20,857 nt of DNA from CAYLNC01 sp964534415 (GCA_964534415.1 CAZHOL010000010.1:1-20857); one strand, 5' to 3'; shown: positions 1-6,435, counted from the first letter of the stretch. Made by a program: numbers and translations. Notes: generated by a model from the sequence alone, not told the origin.

Positions 1-1757
1 AGTTCAGTTGTTTTTGTTTTGATGTCCTCCATTGAATCTTTTGTTATGACATCTCGCAACTCTTTGATTTTTGCTTCTACTGCAGTTTTTACATCAGCAG
101 GCAATTTTTCACCGGCGTCTTTGACCGCTTTCTCTGCTGTGTAGGCAGTTTGTTCTGCGAGATTTTTTGTATCAATCAATTCTCGTTTTTTCTTGTCGTC
201 GGCCTCGTGCATCTCGGCGTCTTTTTTCATTTTCTCAATTTCTTCTTTTGAAAGTGAAGATCCTGCCTCGATTCGAATTGATTGCTCTTTCTTTGAAGCT
301 TTGTCGACGGCCTTCACGCTCAAAATTCCGTTCGCATCAATGTCGAATGAAACTTCAATTTGAGGCATACCTCGTGGAGCTGGTGGAATTCCCTCGAGAA
401 TGAATCGTCCGAGTGATTTGTTGTCGGCAGCCATTGCTCGTTCACCTTGCACAATGTTGATTTCAACTTGTGTTTGATTGTCAGCTGCGGTTGAGAATAC
501 CTGTGATTTTGAAGCGGGAATTGTTGTGTTTTTCTCAATCAATTTTGTCGCGACTCCACCCATTGTTTCGATTCCGAGTGAAAGAGGAATAACATCGAGC
601 AACAAAACATCTTTGACATCACCCTGCAAAATTCCGGCCTGAATTGCGGCACCGATTGCAACGACTTCGTCTGGGTTCACTCCCTTGTTTGGCTCCTTGC
701 CGAAAAGTTTTTTCACCTCCTCGATAATTTTTGGCATTCTAGTTTGTCCACCGACCAAAATCACTTCGTTAATTTCGTTGATTTTGAATGGAGAAGCTGC
801 CATCGCTCGTTTTGTAATTTCAATTGATCGCTCAATGAATTCGGCTGCGATTTCTTCCAATTTTGCTCGAGTCAATTTCTTGACGAGGTGTTCTGGGCCG
901 TTTGGACCAGTCGCGATAAATGGAATATTGATTTCTGTTTCCATTGAAGTCGACAATTCCATCTTTGCTTTTTCAGCCGCTTCGTCGATTCGCTGTAATG
1001 CGAGAGCGTCTTTTGAAACATCGATACCTGTGTCTTTTTTGAATTCATCAATGATGAATTTCATAATCTTCTGATCGATGTCGCGACCTCCCATGTGTGA
1101 GTCTCCGTCTGTTGATTTTACTTCGATAACATTGTCGGCAACTTCGAGAACAGAAATATCGAATGTTCCTCCTCCGAAGTCGTACACGACGATTTTTTCG
1201 TCTTTGTTTTTGTTAAAGCCGTATGCCAAAGCCGCCGCTGTCGGTTCATTAATGATTCGCTTTACATCCAGCCCTGCGATTTTACCCGCGTCTTTTGTCG
1301 CCTGTCGTTGTGAGTCGTTGAAATATGCAGGAACTGTAATAACGGCTTCGGTAATTTTCTCACCGAGCTTTGCTTCTGCGTCATTCTTCAACTTTGTCAG
1401 AATCATCGCTGAAATTTCTTCAGGTCGATATTCTTTGTCACCCATTTTGACGAGCACACCGTTTGAATCAGATTTTTTGATTTCGTATGGAACGGTTTTC
1501 TTGTCTTTGTCGAGAGCTGGCTCGTCGAATGCGTGTCCGATGAATCGTTTGATTCCGTAGACAGTGTTTTTTGGATTCGTTACTGCCTGTCGTTTTGCGA
1601 TTTGTCCGACTAGTCTCTCGTTATTTCTAGTAATACCTACAATTGAAGGTGTTGTTCGATTTCCTTCGACATTTTCAATGATGCGAGGTTCTCCACCTTC
1701 TACGAATGCAACCGCGGAGTTAGTAGTACCGAGGTCAATACCAATTATTTTTGCCAT
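1..1757 (-). CDS. dnaK: Chaperone DnaK (Hsp70), C-terminus cut by window edge
   Basis: ATP-dependent cytosolic chaperone that binds exposed hydrophobic segments of client proteins and works with DnaJ and GrpE. 585 codons are visible from the ATG at 1757, with no stop before base 1. The start MAKIIGIDLGTTNS is the phosphate-1 loop of the Hsp70 nucleotide-binding domain. VYDFGGGTFDISV is phosphate loop 2, and LVGGQTRMPKI is the adenosine motif. The linker region reads DVLLLDVIPLSLGIET, followed by the substrate-binding beta domain (QVEINIVQGER, NGILSV) and part of the helical lid. Probably only the lid tail is missing. It lies 57 bases after the stop of the 99-aa gene, with no good promoter or Shine-Dalgarno site in the gap, so co-transcription from the promoter near 2121-2148 is inferred. 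No CIRCE element is seen upstream. grpE lies on the same strand, separated by two genes. The identification is secure. Confidence 0.97.
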   Translation of the reverse strand, partial: MAKIIGIDLGTTNSAVAFVEGGEPRIIENVEGNRTTPSIVGITRNNERLVGQIAKRQAVTNPKNTVYGIKRFIGHAFDEPALDKDKKTVPYEIKKSDSNGVLVKMGDKEYRPEEISAMILTKLKNDAEAKLGEKITEAVITVPAYFNDSQRQATKDAGKIAGLDVKRIINEPTAAALAYGFNKNKDEKIVVYDFGGGTFDISVLEVADNVIEVKSTDGDSHMGGRDIDQKIMKFIIDEFKKDTGIDVSKDALALQRIDEAAEKAKMELSTSMETEINIPFIATGPNGPEHLVKKLTRAKLEEIAAEFIERSIEITKRAMAASPFKINEINEVILVGGQTRMPKIIEEVKKLFGKEPNKGVNPDEVVAIGAAIQAGILQGDVKDVLLLDVIPLSLGIETMGGVATKLIEKNTTIPASKSQVFSTAADNQTQVEINIVQGERAMAADNKSLGRFILEGIPPAPRGMPQIEVSFDIDANGILSVKAVDKASKKEQSIRIEAGSSLSKEEIEKMKKDAEMHEADDKKKRELIDTKNLAEQTAYTAEKAVKDAGEKLPADVKTAVEAKIKELRDVITKDSMEDIKTKTTE

Positions 1758-1814
1758 ATTTGTTTTTAGTTAAGTTAAAATTTGTAAATTGCTTTTAATA
1801 AAAGCTACGAAATT

Positions 1815-2114
1815 TTAAGCGAGAGATGGTGCGCGAGTTGGTTGGCTTGTTACAAAAAAGAGTTCGCGAATAACAGGAGCGATATGTCGTGAGAGACATT
1901 CTTTGACTGGAAGTACGACAGAGCGAGCAAAAATGACTGGCAGACAAATAACATCTGTGGCAGTTTTTACTGCAGAGATAACCTGTGCAGAGACAGCGCG
2001 TGCGATCACGCGACCATATTGCTCTACCAATTCAAACAGAACTAAAGCCGTGTCACCGTTTGGCAACACAACCTCTTTTTGGAAGTATTTCTGTTGTCGT
2101 GTGAGGGCTAGCAT
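1815..2114 (-). CDS. Hypothetical 99-residue protein upstream of dnaK
   Basis: I do not recognise this family. The first ~35 residues are mixed and polar (KEVVLPNGDTALVLFELVEQYG). The middle and C-terminal parts alternate Val/Ile/Ala with Arg/Lys, and one stretch (VICLPVIFARSVVLPV, about residues 55-70) is hydrophobic, but there is no clear transmembrane helix or signal peptide. Support that it is real comes from its start. A near-consensus promoter ends exactly 6 bases before the ATG, so the predicted transcript starts at or next to the start codon. An overlapping plus-strand reading frame (1903-2187) has no such signal. The gene lies between the terminator of the ATPase gene and dnaK and may be the first gene of a dnaK transcript. 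Function unknown. Confidence 0.55.
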   Translation of the reverse strand: MLALTRQQKYFQKEVVLPNGDTALVLFELVEQYGRVIARAVSAQVISAVKTATDVICLPVIFARSVVLPVKECLSRHIAPVIRELFFVTSQPTRAPSLA

Positions 2115-2120
2115 GGGGGT

Positions 2121-2148
2121 ATTATACTATGTTGTGGGAGAAAATCAA
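2121..2148 (-). promoter_or_regulatory. Promoter of the 99-aa gene and probably dnaK; leaderless geometry
   Basis: On the minus strand, TTGATT (2148-2143), a 16-base spacer and a perfect TATAAT (2126-2121) are followed by only ACCCCC before the ATG at 2114. A sigma-70-type start site 6-8 bases after the -10 box would fall on or beside the A of the ATG, leaving no room for a ribosome binding site. The promoter directly follows the terminator of the ATPase gene, so it separates the two transcripts. Confidence 0.75.
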
Positions 2149-2153
2149 TATGT

Positions 2154-2176
2154 AAAAAAGAAGGTCTGGAATGACC
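2154..2176 (-). terminator. Intrinsic terminator after the ATPase-TOPRIM gene
   Basis: Read on the minus strand, GGTC-ATTCCA-GACC forms a short hairpin followed by TTCTTTTTT. It lies about 70 bases past the ATPase stop codon and just before the next promoter. The stem is only 4 bp, so this is a moderate call supported mainly by the U-run and position. Confidence 0.55.
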
Positions 2177-2243
2177 ATTTTAAATGAATATAATTCTAAA
2201 GCATAACAAATTAACCTAACCCCCCTCCTCTAGTTTTTAATGA

Positions 2244-4058
2244 CTAAAATAATTTAAGAAGGTTTTTAAAATTTTGAATTTCATCAGGAGATGGGTTGTA
2301 GAGTTGAGATACTTTTTTCTTAAACTCTCCTTTGTATATCTTTTTAAACTTTACTTTTTTAACATCATCAAGACTGAAAGCTCTTATGCCGGTTTGTTCT
2401 TGATATACAACTGTTAAACTATTAATAAAATCTTTATCTGCCTGGTTAGAAAGTAAAACAGCAGATTCTTTCAAAGCGGTAAGAAAAGGGTTCGGTGAAA
2501 GAAGGTCCTCAATAGTACATTGCTCTGAAAAGTTTTCTTTATTATTAACTATTTTAATGCGCCCATTGTTGTCGCGACTTATTCTTCGAATATTTTCTCC
2601 TGTGCAATTTTCTGCATCACTACTTTTATCTGGGTCAGTATCAATCAAAAAGACAACATTTTTTGGCTTACTATTTACATTAAAATAATAATCGGAGAAT
2701 ATTTTATGTAATCTTATAACCTCATCGATACCCCTCGTTGGAATATTCTTGTAATTTGGAAAATGTTTTTTAATCAAAAGATCATCCGTTACTCCTTCAC
2801 AGATAACAAATATATTCTCTGGGTTGGACTCTGCCCATGACCCAAGTGAAGAGAGGAAGTCAAACATCATTCTCATTTCATACGGTGCTTTTTTTTGGAT
2901 ATTTTTTTCTAAAAATTTTTCAATGCTATTTGAACTTATCTCTCTTCCTTGTTCCGATTCTTTAATCAAAATTGCATTTCCATCGATTAGTTGGGCTATC
3001 CAACCATACCAGTGGGTTGTGAACACGATATTAGATCCGAGTTTGGTGGTTTTATCTAGTTTTTCAAATTGTTGGATTCGAGAACTAGCATCAACAGATA
3101 ATTCAGGTTCATCTATTGCTAAAATGATTTTCTTTCTGTCTCCCTCACTTAAATTACTTATCATAACTAAGACAAAATCTAGGAGCGCTCGTCTACGTTG
3201 TCCAGAACTCATATCTGAAATTCCTATGTGCTTATGTTTTATCTTCTTGGTTAACTGACGATTATTAAAAAGTGCCTGAGTCGCTAGCTCACTAATATGT
3301 TTTTCAGATATCTTAGAAATTGCACCAGTTTTTAAGTTTTTATAATCATAATCCTTATCAACTTCCTTAAGCTTTTCAATTACTTCTTTATCAAGGTATT
3401 GTATTACCTTTTCGTTTATTACTTCAGAGATTTGAATCTCTCCACCGCCATAAGGGATTTTGACCTTTTGAAGAATTGACGTAATCTCCCCAGCAACTCC
3501 TGACCCCTTAATAAATTCTAGTGTTCTAGAATTTATGTCGGTCACTTTATCAATGTCTACTTCCGCTTCTATGTAAATGTATCGAAAGGATGATAAGATA
3601 AATTCCCTAATCCGGTTAGCGAGTGTATCATGGTCTTTAATAATTTGAGCACCATCAAATATTTTTGTCTCTCCATTTTGAAAAAAGGCGCAAGACAAAA
3701 ATACATGAGAATCGTCATCTTCTAATTCAATCTTTTTATTAATATTATTGCTAATAGCTTTAGAAAAACGCTTAATATTCTTAATATCATCCGCACTGAA
3801 CTTTTTCTTAGGAAAATCCTCCACCGAACAGCAAAGTATGGGAGCGACAAGAGACGTAGCCTCTCCCTTCTTGGCGGTTTTATTTCTTATCCAGTTTTGA
3901 TTTGTAAAAAAGGAATGAAGACCTTCAAGCACAGCACTCTTACCAACTCCATTTTCACCAATAAAACCAACAAATTTCTTACTATTGAAAAACAAAGGAA
4001 TAAGCTCCGTCGCTTCATAGCACTTAAAATATCTTAATCCTATTGCAACTATTTTCAT
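2244..4058 (-). CDS. OLD/PARIS-like ATPase fused to a TOPRIM nuclease domain
   Basis: 604 residues. The N-terminal SMC/ABC-type ATPase has Walker A GENGVGKS (34-41), signature-like DMSSGQRRR (282-290), Walker B IILAIDEPE (311-319) and a switch His in TTHW (H349). A TOPRIM domain follows, with EGVTD (E421) and LIDTDPD (D473, D475), the acidic residues that bind metal in TOPRIM nucleases. This order defines OLD-family nucleases. AriA/AriB of PARIS carry the same two modules, sometimes fused. No UvrD-like partner (Gabija) or reverse transcriptase is adjacent, so it appears stand-alone. The inferred role is phage or plasmid defence. An SD-like GGGGAG lies 12 bases before the ATG. Arginine codons are AGA-rich (10 of 22; CGA only 4), unlike the CGA-rich ribosomal genes, and the gene interrupts a grpE/dnaK neighbourhood. 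Both suggest acquisition. The architecture is secure; the subfamily and function are not. Confidence 0.85.
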   Translation of the reverse strand: MKIVAIGLRYFKCYEATELIPLFFNSKKFVGFIGENGVGKSAVLEGLHSFFTNQNWIRNKTAKKGEATSLVAPILCCSVEDFPKKKFSADDIKNIKRFSKAISNNINKKIELEDDDSHVFLSCAFFQNGETKIFDGAQIIKDHDTLANRIREFILSSFRYIYIEAEVDIDKVTDINSRTLEFIKGSGVAGEITSILQKVKIPYGGGEIQISEVINEKVIQYLDKEVIEKLKEVDKDYDYKNLKTGAISKISEKHISELATQALFNNRQLTKKIKHKHIGISDMSSGQRRRALLDFVLVMISNLSEGDRKKIILAIDEPELSVDASSRIQQFEKLDKTTKLGSNIVFTTHWYGWIAQLIDGNAILIKESEQGREISSNSIEKFLEKNIQKKAPYEMRMMFDFLSSLGSWAESNPENIFVICEGVTDDLLIKKHFPNYKNIPTRGIDEVIRLHKIFSDYYFNVNSKPKNVVFLIDTDPDKSSDAENCTGENIRRISRDNNGRIKIVNNKENFSEQCTIEDLLSPNPFLTALKESAVLLSNQADKDFINSLTVVYQEQTGIRAFSLDDVKKVKFKKIYKGEFKKKVSQLYNPSPDEIQNFKNLLKLF

Positions 4059-4128
4059 AAATTTTTTTTACTCCCCATACTGTTTAGAAAGCCTGTTTTA
4101 ACATGATAACTGAGTTACCACAAAATCT

Positions 4129-4692
4129 CTACTTAACGAACTCCCCAACCTTCACCACCGCATGCCTTATCATCTTGCCCTTGAACTCGTAACCTTTCTG
4201 AATGACCTCGACGATTTTGCCGTTGTCGGCTTCTGAATCGACTTTGACCATTTCCTGAGCTGTGTGTTTATTCGCATCGTACATTTCGCCCAGAGGATTG
4301 ATTGGTTTGATGTCATACCCCGCGAGAGCTGCGATTAATTGATTGAAAATGTATTTCACGCCCTCGGTCCAGACTTTTGGAACATTTTCGAGAGCCTTCT
4401 CATTCTTGAAAGCCATTTCAAAGCTGTCGATGACGGGAATGATGCTCAATGCAAAATCCTCGGTGGCATAGTCGCGCACATTAGCACGCTCCTCCTCGGA
4501 CCGCTTTTTGAGGTTGATATAGTCGGCCTTGCTGCGTTGCCAGCCGTCGAGATATTCCTGCTTTTGTTGTAATGCTTCTTTTAATTCCTTTTTAAGTTTA
4601 GCGATTTTGGCTACAGGGTCAGCCGAAGTGTTCTCGTCACTGTCACCTGAGTCTTCAATTTCGCTTTTGTCGTATTGAATTTCGTCTGTCAT
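4129..4692 (-). CDS. grpE: Nucleotide exchange factor GrpE
   Basis: Homodimeric cytosolic exchange factor that releases ADP from DnaK. With the start chosen here it has 187 residues: an acidic, disordered N-terminus, a long coiled coil (about residues 28-70, KIAKLKKELKEALQQKQEY then YINLKKRSEEER), and the C-terminal beta domain (MYDANKHTAQEMV, IVEVIQKGYEFKGKMIRHAVVKV) that contacts DnaK. The frame stays open to a TTG at 4728, but that TTG is part of a -35 box, and an in-frame ATG at 4701 overlaps the -10 box. The first start downstream of the promoter is the ATG at 4692, which is chosen. The ATPase-TOPRIM gene follows after 70 bases with no clear terminator between, so read-through into it is possible. 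The 3' end of the pemK-like gene lies just upstream. No hrcA is visible. Confidence 0.95.
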   Translation of the reverse strand: MTDEIQYDKSEIEDSGDSDENTSADPVAKIAKLKKELKEALQQKQEYLDGWQRSKADYINLKKRSEEERANVRDYATEDFALSIIPVIDSFEMAFKNEKALENVPKVWTEGVKYIFNQLIAALAGYDIKPINPLGEMYDANKHTAQEMVKVDSEADNGKIVEVIQKGYEFKGKMIRHAVVKVGEFVK

Positions 4693-4699
4693 GAGGGGC

Positions 4700-4728
4700 A
4701 TTATATCAAAATATGTTGGCGTTTTCAA
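4700..4728 (-). promoter_or_regulatory. grpE promoter with leaderless geometry
   Basis: On the minus strand, TTGAAA (4728-4723), exactly 17 bases, then a perfect TATAAT (4705-4700). GCCCCTC (7 bases) separates it from the ATG at 4692, so transcription should begin at the start codon. It is divergent from the plus-strand promoter at 4737-4764, with only 8 bases between the two -35 boxes. Confidence 0.8.
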
Positions 4729-4736
4729 ATTCCGAC

Positions 4737-4764
4737 TTGACTATCTATGTGAGATTGCTATAAT
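4737..4764 (+). promoter_or_regulatory. Strong plus-strand promoter of a predicted short RNA
   Basis: TTGACT (4737-4742), a 16-base spacer and TATAAT (4759-4764) on the plus strand. This is one of the best sigma-70-like matches in the window, yet the plus strand carries no protein gene here. The predicted start is near 4771. The -10 box abuts the TGA stop codon of the pemK-like gene on the other strand. Confidence 0.65.
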
Positions 4765-5208
4765 TCATCCATTAGTGGCTTCGGCCTCCGAGAAAGCTCC
4801 CGCAAGGGGGCTTTTGATCTTTAGGAACGACATGATTTTTAAAAGTATACTATTGAAATCTTCATGAGATAGCATACCAAACTTTCTGGACAAACGTTTT
4901 GTGCTAATAGTCCTCAACTGTGAAAGTATTACGCTACCTTTAATGGTGTTGTGTTGTAACAGATGATGATATCGATCAGCTTTTATAGAACTAGTAATTG
5001 GTAGAACCCAGACCATATCTGCGTTAAATTTTTTGATAATTAAAACAGGACGCTCAAAGTCTTCGGCTTTACCGTCAGTTTCAACACCGATGTTTAAACC
5101 CAAATTACCCCACCAAACATCTTTCTCGTGGTAGTAAACTTTTCTGCCAGAAGAAGAATTATCGATGATTTTCTTTCGAGTATTCCACGTGTCGAAATCT
5201 TTGTTCAC
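4765..5208 (-). CDS. PemK/MazF-family toxin-like protein, no antitoxin gene seen
   Basis: About 147 residues with the start used here. The core follows the PemK/MazF fold order: VWWGNLGLNIGVE (first strand), RPVLIIKKF (conserved RPVL/I), MVWVLPITS, then SVILSQLRTISTKRLSRKFG. That last block matches the MazF pattern with Q-R-T/D-KR residues. MazF proteins are usually sequence-specific mRNA endonucleases neutralised by a small DNA-binding antitoxin. No antitoxin gene is adjacent on either strand. The frame stays open to a TTG at 5226; I prefer the GTG at 5208 because it gives a KDFDTWN...KK start that I recall from similar CPR proteins, and a possible promoter ends 6 bases before it. The last ~17 residues (SPLAGAFSEAEATNG) are encoded across the plus-strand terminator hairpin and look like an appended tail. 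Family moderate to good; start uncertain. Confidence 0.75.
   Translation of the reverse strand: MNKDFDTWNTRKKIIDNSSSGRKVYYHEKDVWWGNLGLNIGVETDGKAEDFERPVLIIKKFNADMVWVLPITSSIKADRYHHLLQHNTIKGSVILSQLRTISTKRLSRKFGMLSHEDFNSILLKIMSFLKIKSPLAGAFSEAEATNG
4771..4822 (+). ncRNA. Predicted ~50-nt RNA antisense to the 3' end of the pemK-like gene
   Basis: No known RNA family is recognised. The prediction rests on a plus-strand promoter just upstream, a structured body and an intrinsic terminator. The 5' half can fold as GGC-UUCG-GCC (4777-4786, a stable UUCG tetraloop) or as a competing stem pairing UUCGG (4780-4784) with CCGAG (4788-4792). The terminator stem (4793-4814) has a GCAA loop. No start codon is followed by a usable reading frame, so it is not a small protein gene. 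All of the RNA is complementary to the last 17 or so codons of the toxin-like gene, so a regulatory antisense role is plausible. Transcription has not been shown. Confidence 0.5.
4793..4822 (+). terminator. Intrinsic terminator, better suited to the plus strand
   Basis: AAAGCTCCC-GCAA-GGGGGCTTT is a 9-bp stem with a GNRA tetraloop, followed by TTTTGATCTTT counting the stem's last Ts. One position is T4798/G4809: in plus-strand RNA this is a U-G wobble, while in minus-strand RNA it becomes an A-C mismatch. The stem is therefore intact only in the plus-strand transcript. It lies inside the coding region of the minus-strand pemK-like gene, so it is unlikely to serve that gene. Confidence 0.65.
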
Positions 5209-5214
5209 TATTTT

Positions 5215-5243
5215 AAAGTACTTCAAGATTATTCACGAATCAA
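5215..5243 (-). promoter_or_regulatory. Possible weak promoter of the pemK-like gene
   Basis: TTGATT (5243-5238), 17 bases, TACTTT (5220-5215), then AAAATA and the GTG at 5208. The -10 matches the consensus only at its three most conserved positions (T, A and final T). It fits the leaderless spacing of other genes here, but it is weak, and TTGTTA-18-GATAAA a little upstream is an alternative. Confidence 0.3.
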
Positions 5244-5297
5244 GAGAAAACTTTATCATTTATTTAGAAAAAATTTAACAATTCTTTATCTGCAAAC

Positions 5298-5320
5298 AAA
5301 AAAGCGCCCGGAAGGCGCCA
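5298..5320 (-). terminator. Intrinsic terminator of the infA-rpsI operon
   Basis: Read on the minus strand, GCGCC-TTCCG-GGCGC forms an all-GC 5-bp stem followed directly by TTTTTT. It begins 5 bases after the rpsI stop codon. This is the clearest operon end in the window. Confidence 0.85.
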
Positions 5321-5325
5321 ATTTG

Positions 5326-5733
5326 TTATCGCTTTGACCACTGAGGAGCTTTTCGAGCCTTCTTCAAACCTGGCTTCTTTCGCTCTACTGAACGCTGGTC
5401 TCGTTTTAGGAAACCTAGTTTCTTTAGAGGCTTTCGCAAATCTGCGTTGTATTTTACCAAACATCGAGCAACACCTAGTCGCACGCTCTCTGCCTGTGCT
5501 GCGATTCCTCCACCATTAACATGAACTGTGACTGCAAATTTCTGATCGATTTCTGCTCCGGCAAATGATTCCTCTGCCTTTCGAATTAGAGCAGGAATTT
5601 GGAAGAAATCCTGAAGTGATTTATCGTTCACCAAAAATGATTGTTTTGAAGCAGGAGTAATTCGAACTCGCGCAACTGAAGTTTTGCGTCGTCCTACTGC
5701 CTCGATATATCTCTCTGAAGTTTTTGTAGCCAT
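5326..5733 (-). CDS. rpsI: 30S ribosomal protein uS9
   Basis: Small-subunit head protein whose C-terminal tail reaches the P-site tRNA. 135 residues. It starts with RYIEAVGRRKTSVARVRI, the uS9 signature, has the VNGGGIAAQAESVRLGVARCL helix block, and ends in KAPQWSKR, matching the family's conserved SKR tail. The ATG is one base past the rplM stop, so translation is probably coupled. It is the last gene of the operon, with the terminator just behind. Arginine is coded by CGA in 11 of 14 positions (one each of AGA, CGC and CGT), a strong bias for a highly expressed gene. Confidence 0.98.
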   Translation of the reverse strand: MATKTSERYIEAVGRRKTSVARVRITPASKQSFLVNDKSLQDFFQIPALIRKAEESFAGAEIDQKFAVTVHVNGGGIAAQAESVRLGVARCLVKYNADLRKPLKKLGFLKRDQRSVERKKPGLKKARKAPQWSKR

Positions 5734-5734
5734 A

Positions 5735-6079
5735 TTATTCTGTTATTGTTAAATTCTTCATCATCTGTTTTCGCAAACGATTTGCTGGAAGCATTCCGTA
5801 GACTGCCTTCTCATAAATTTCAGCAAAACCATTTTTGCCAACGATGTGTTTCATTTTCTTTGTGCTCAATCCTCCTGGGTATCCGCTGTATGAATTGTAA
5901 GTTTTCTCATCCAATTTCTTGTCAGATACATCAGACATTGAAACATTCTTGATGATTACCTTTACATCAGCTAATTCGTGAGCCTGATAGTTTGGATTAT
6001 CTTTGCCCATCAGTGCCTTGGCTGCTTCTGAAGCAACTCGCCCAATCTTTTTATTTTTTGCGTCAATTATCTTTTCCAT
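5735..6079 (-). CDS. rplM: 50S ribosomal protein uL13, trimmed form
   Basis: Early-assembly large-subunit protein. 114 residues, against about 142 in E. coli. It begins inside what is normally the first beta strand (IIDAKNKKIGRVASEAAKALMGKDNPNY), so the usual ~15-residue N-terminal lead is missing, and it stops at MMKNLTITE without the usual tail. The core motifs YSGYPGGLS and AVYGMLPANRLRKQMMKNL are intact. Trimmed ribosomal proteins fit a reduced CPR genome. The start lies 5 bases after the rplQ stop and the stop is one base before rpsI; the L13-S9 pair is near-universal. Confidence 0.97.
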   Translation of the reverse strand: MEKIIDAKNKKIGRVASEAAKALMGKDNPNYQAHELADVKVIIKNVSMSDVSDKKLDEKTYNSYSGYPGGLSTKKMKHIVGKNGFAEIYEKAVYGMLPANRLRKQMMKNLTITE

Positions 6080-6084
6080 ATATT

Positions 6085-6435
6085 TTATACAAATTCAATT
6101 TGAGCCATCTTGCTAGCATCTGTTGTTCGCAAAGGCAATTTAATAATTCGAGTGTATCCACCTGCTCGTTCCTTGTATTTTGGAGCAATCTCTGTGAAAA
6201 GCTTTTTCGCCATAGATGCGCTACCGATTTCTGAAACAACAAGTCGTCTTTTAGCAAGAGTGTCAGTTTTACCGTGAGTTACGATTTTCTCGATTCGTGG
6301 TCGTAGTGATTTTGCCTTGGCTTCTGTTGTGACAATTTTCTCATCTCGAATTAGCGCGCAAATCAAAGACTTGTACAGAGCGTGTCTCTGATTTTGGCTT
6401 CGTCCGAATTTTCTGTTTTTATCGTGATGTCTCAT
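6085..6435 (-). CDS. rplQ: 50S ribosomal protein bL17
   Basis: Large-subunit protein near the exit tunnel. 116 residues. It begins RHHDKNRKFGRSQNQRHALYKSL (family pattern MRH...KLGR...R.AL...L), followed by LIRDEKIVTTEAKAKSLRPRIEKIVT, the conserved block that ends the N-terminal domain, and closes with GYTRIIKLPLRTTDASKMAQIEFV. Length and motifs are normal. Gene order rpoA-rplQ is the common bacterial one. A 44-base gap separates it from rpoA; I see no convincing promoter or Shine-Dalgarno site there. Confidence 0.98.
   Translation of the reverse strand: MRHHDKNRKFGRSQNQRHALYKSLICALIRDEKIVTTEAKAKSLRPRIEKIVTHGKTDTLAKRRLVVSEIGSASMAKKLFTEIAPKYKERAGGYTRIIKLPLRTTDASKMAQIEFV

Noticed and set aside
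685..1773. Consecutive plus-strand open frames of 69-160 residues
   Set aside because: They lie exactly opposite dnaK, have low-complexity Ser/Phe/Ile-rich translations and no promoter; they are shadows of a strongly conserved gene.
1903..2187. Plus-strand frame of 94 residues overlapping the 99-aa gene
   Set aside because: No promoter or ribosome site, and it crosses the promoter and terminator of the minus-strand genes; the minus-strand frame has a near-consensus promoter at the right distance.
2214..2233. G-rich stretch with a Shine-Dalgarno-like GAGGAGG on the minus strand after the ATPase gene
   Set aside because: The next minus-strand ATG opens only a 2-codon frame and the following one an 18-codon frame; no gene to serve. 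Too few long G-runs for a confident quadruplex.
5224..5260. In-frame upstream extension of the pemK-like gene through a TGA codon (possible TGA recoding)
   Set aside because: mnmA and the actin-fold gene end at TGA exactly where their families or frames should end, so TGA is a normal stop here.
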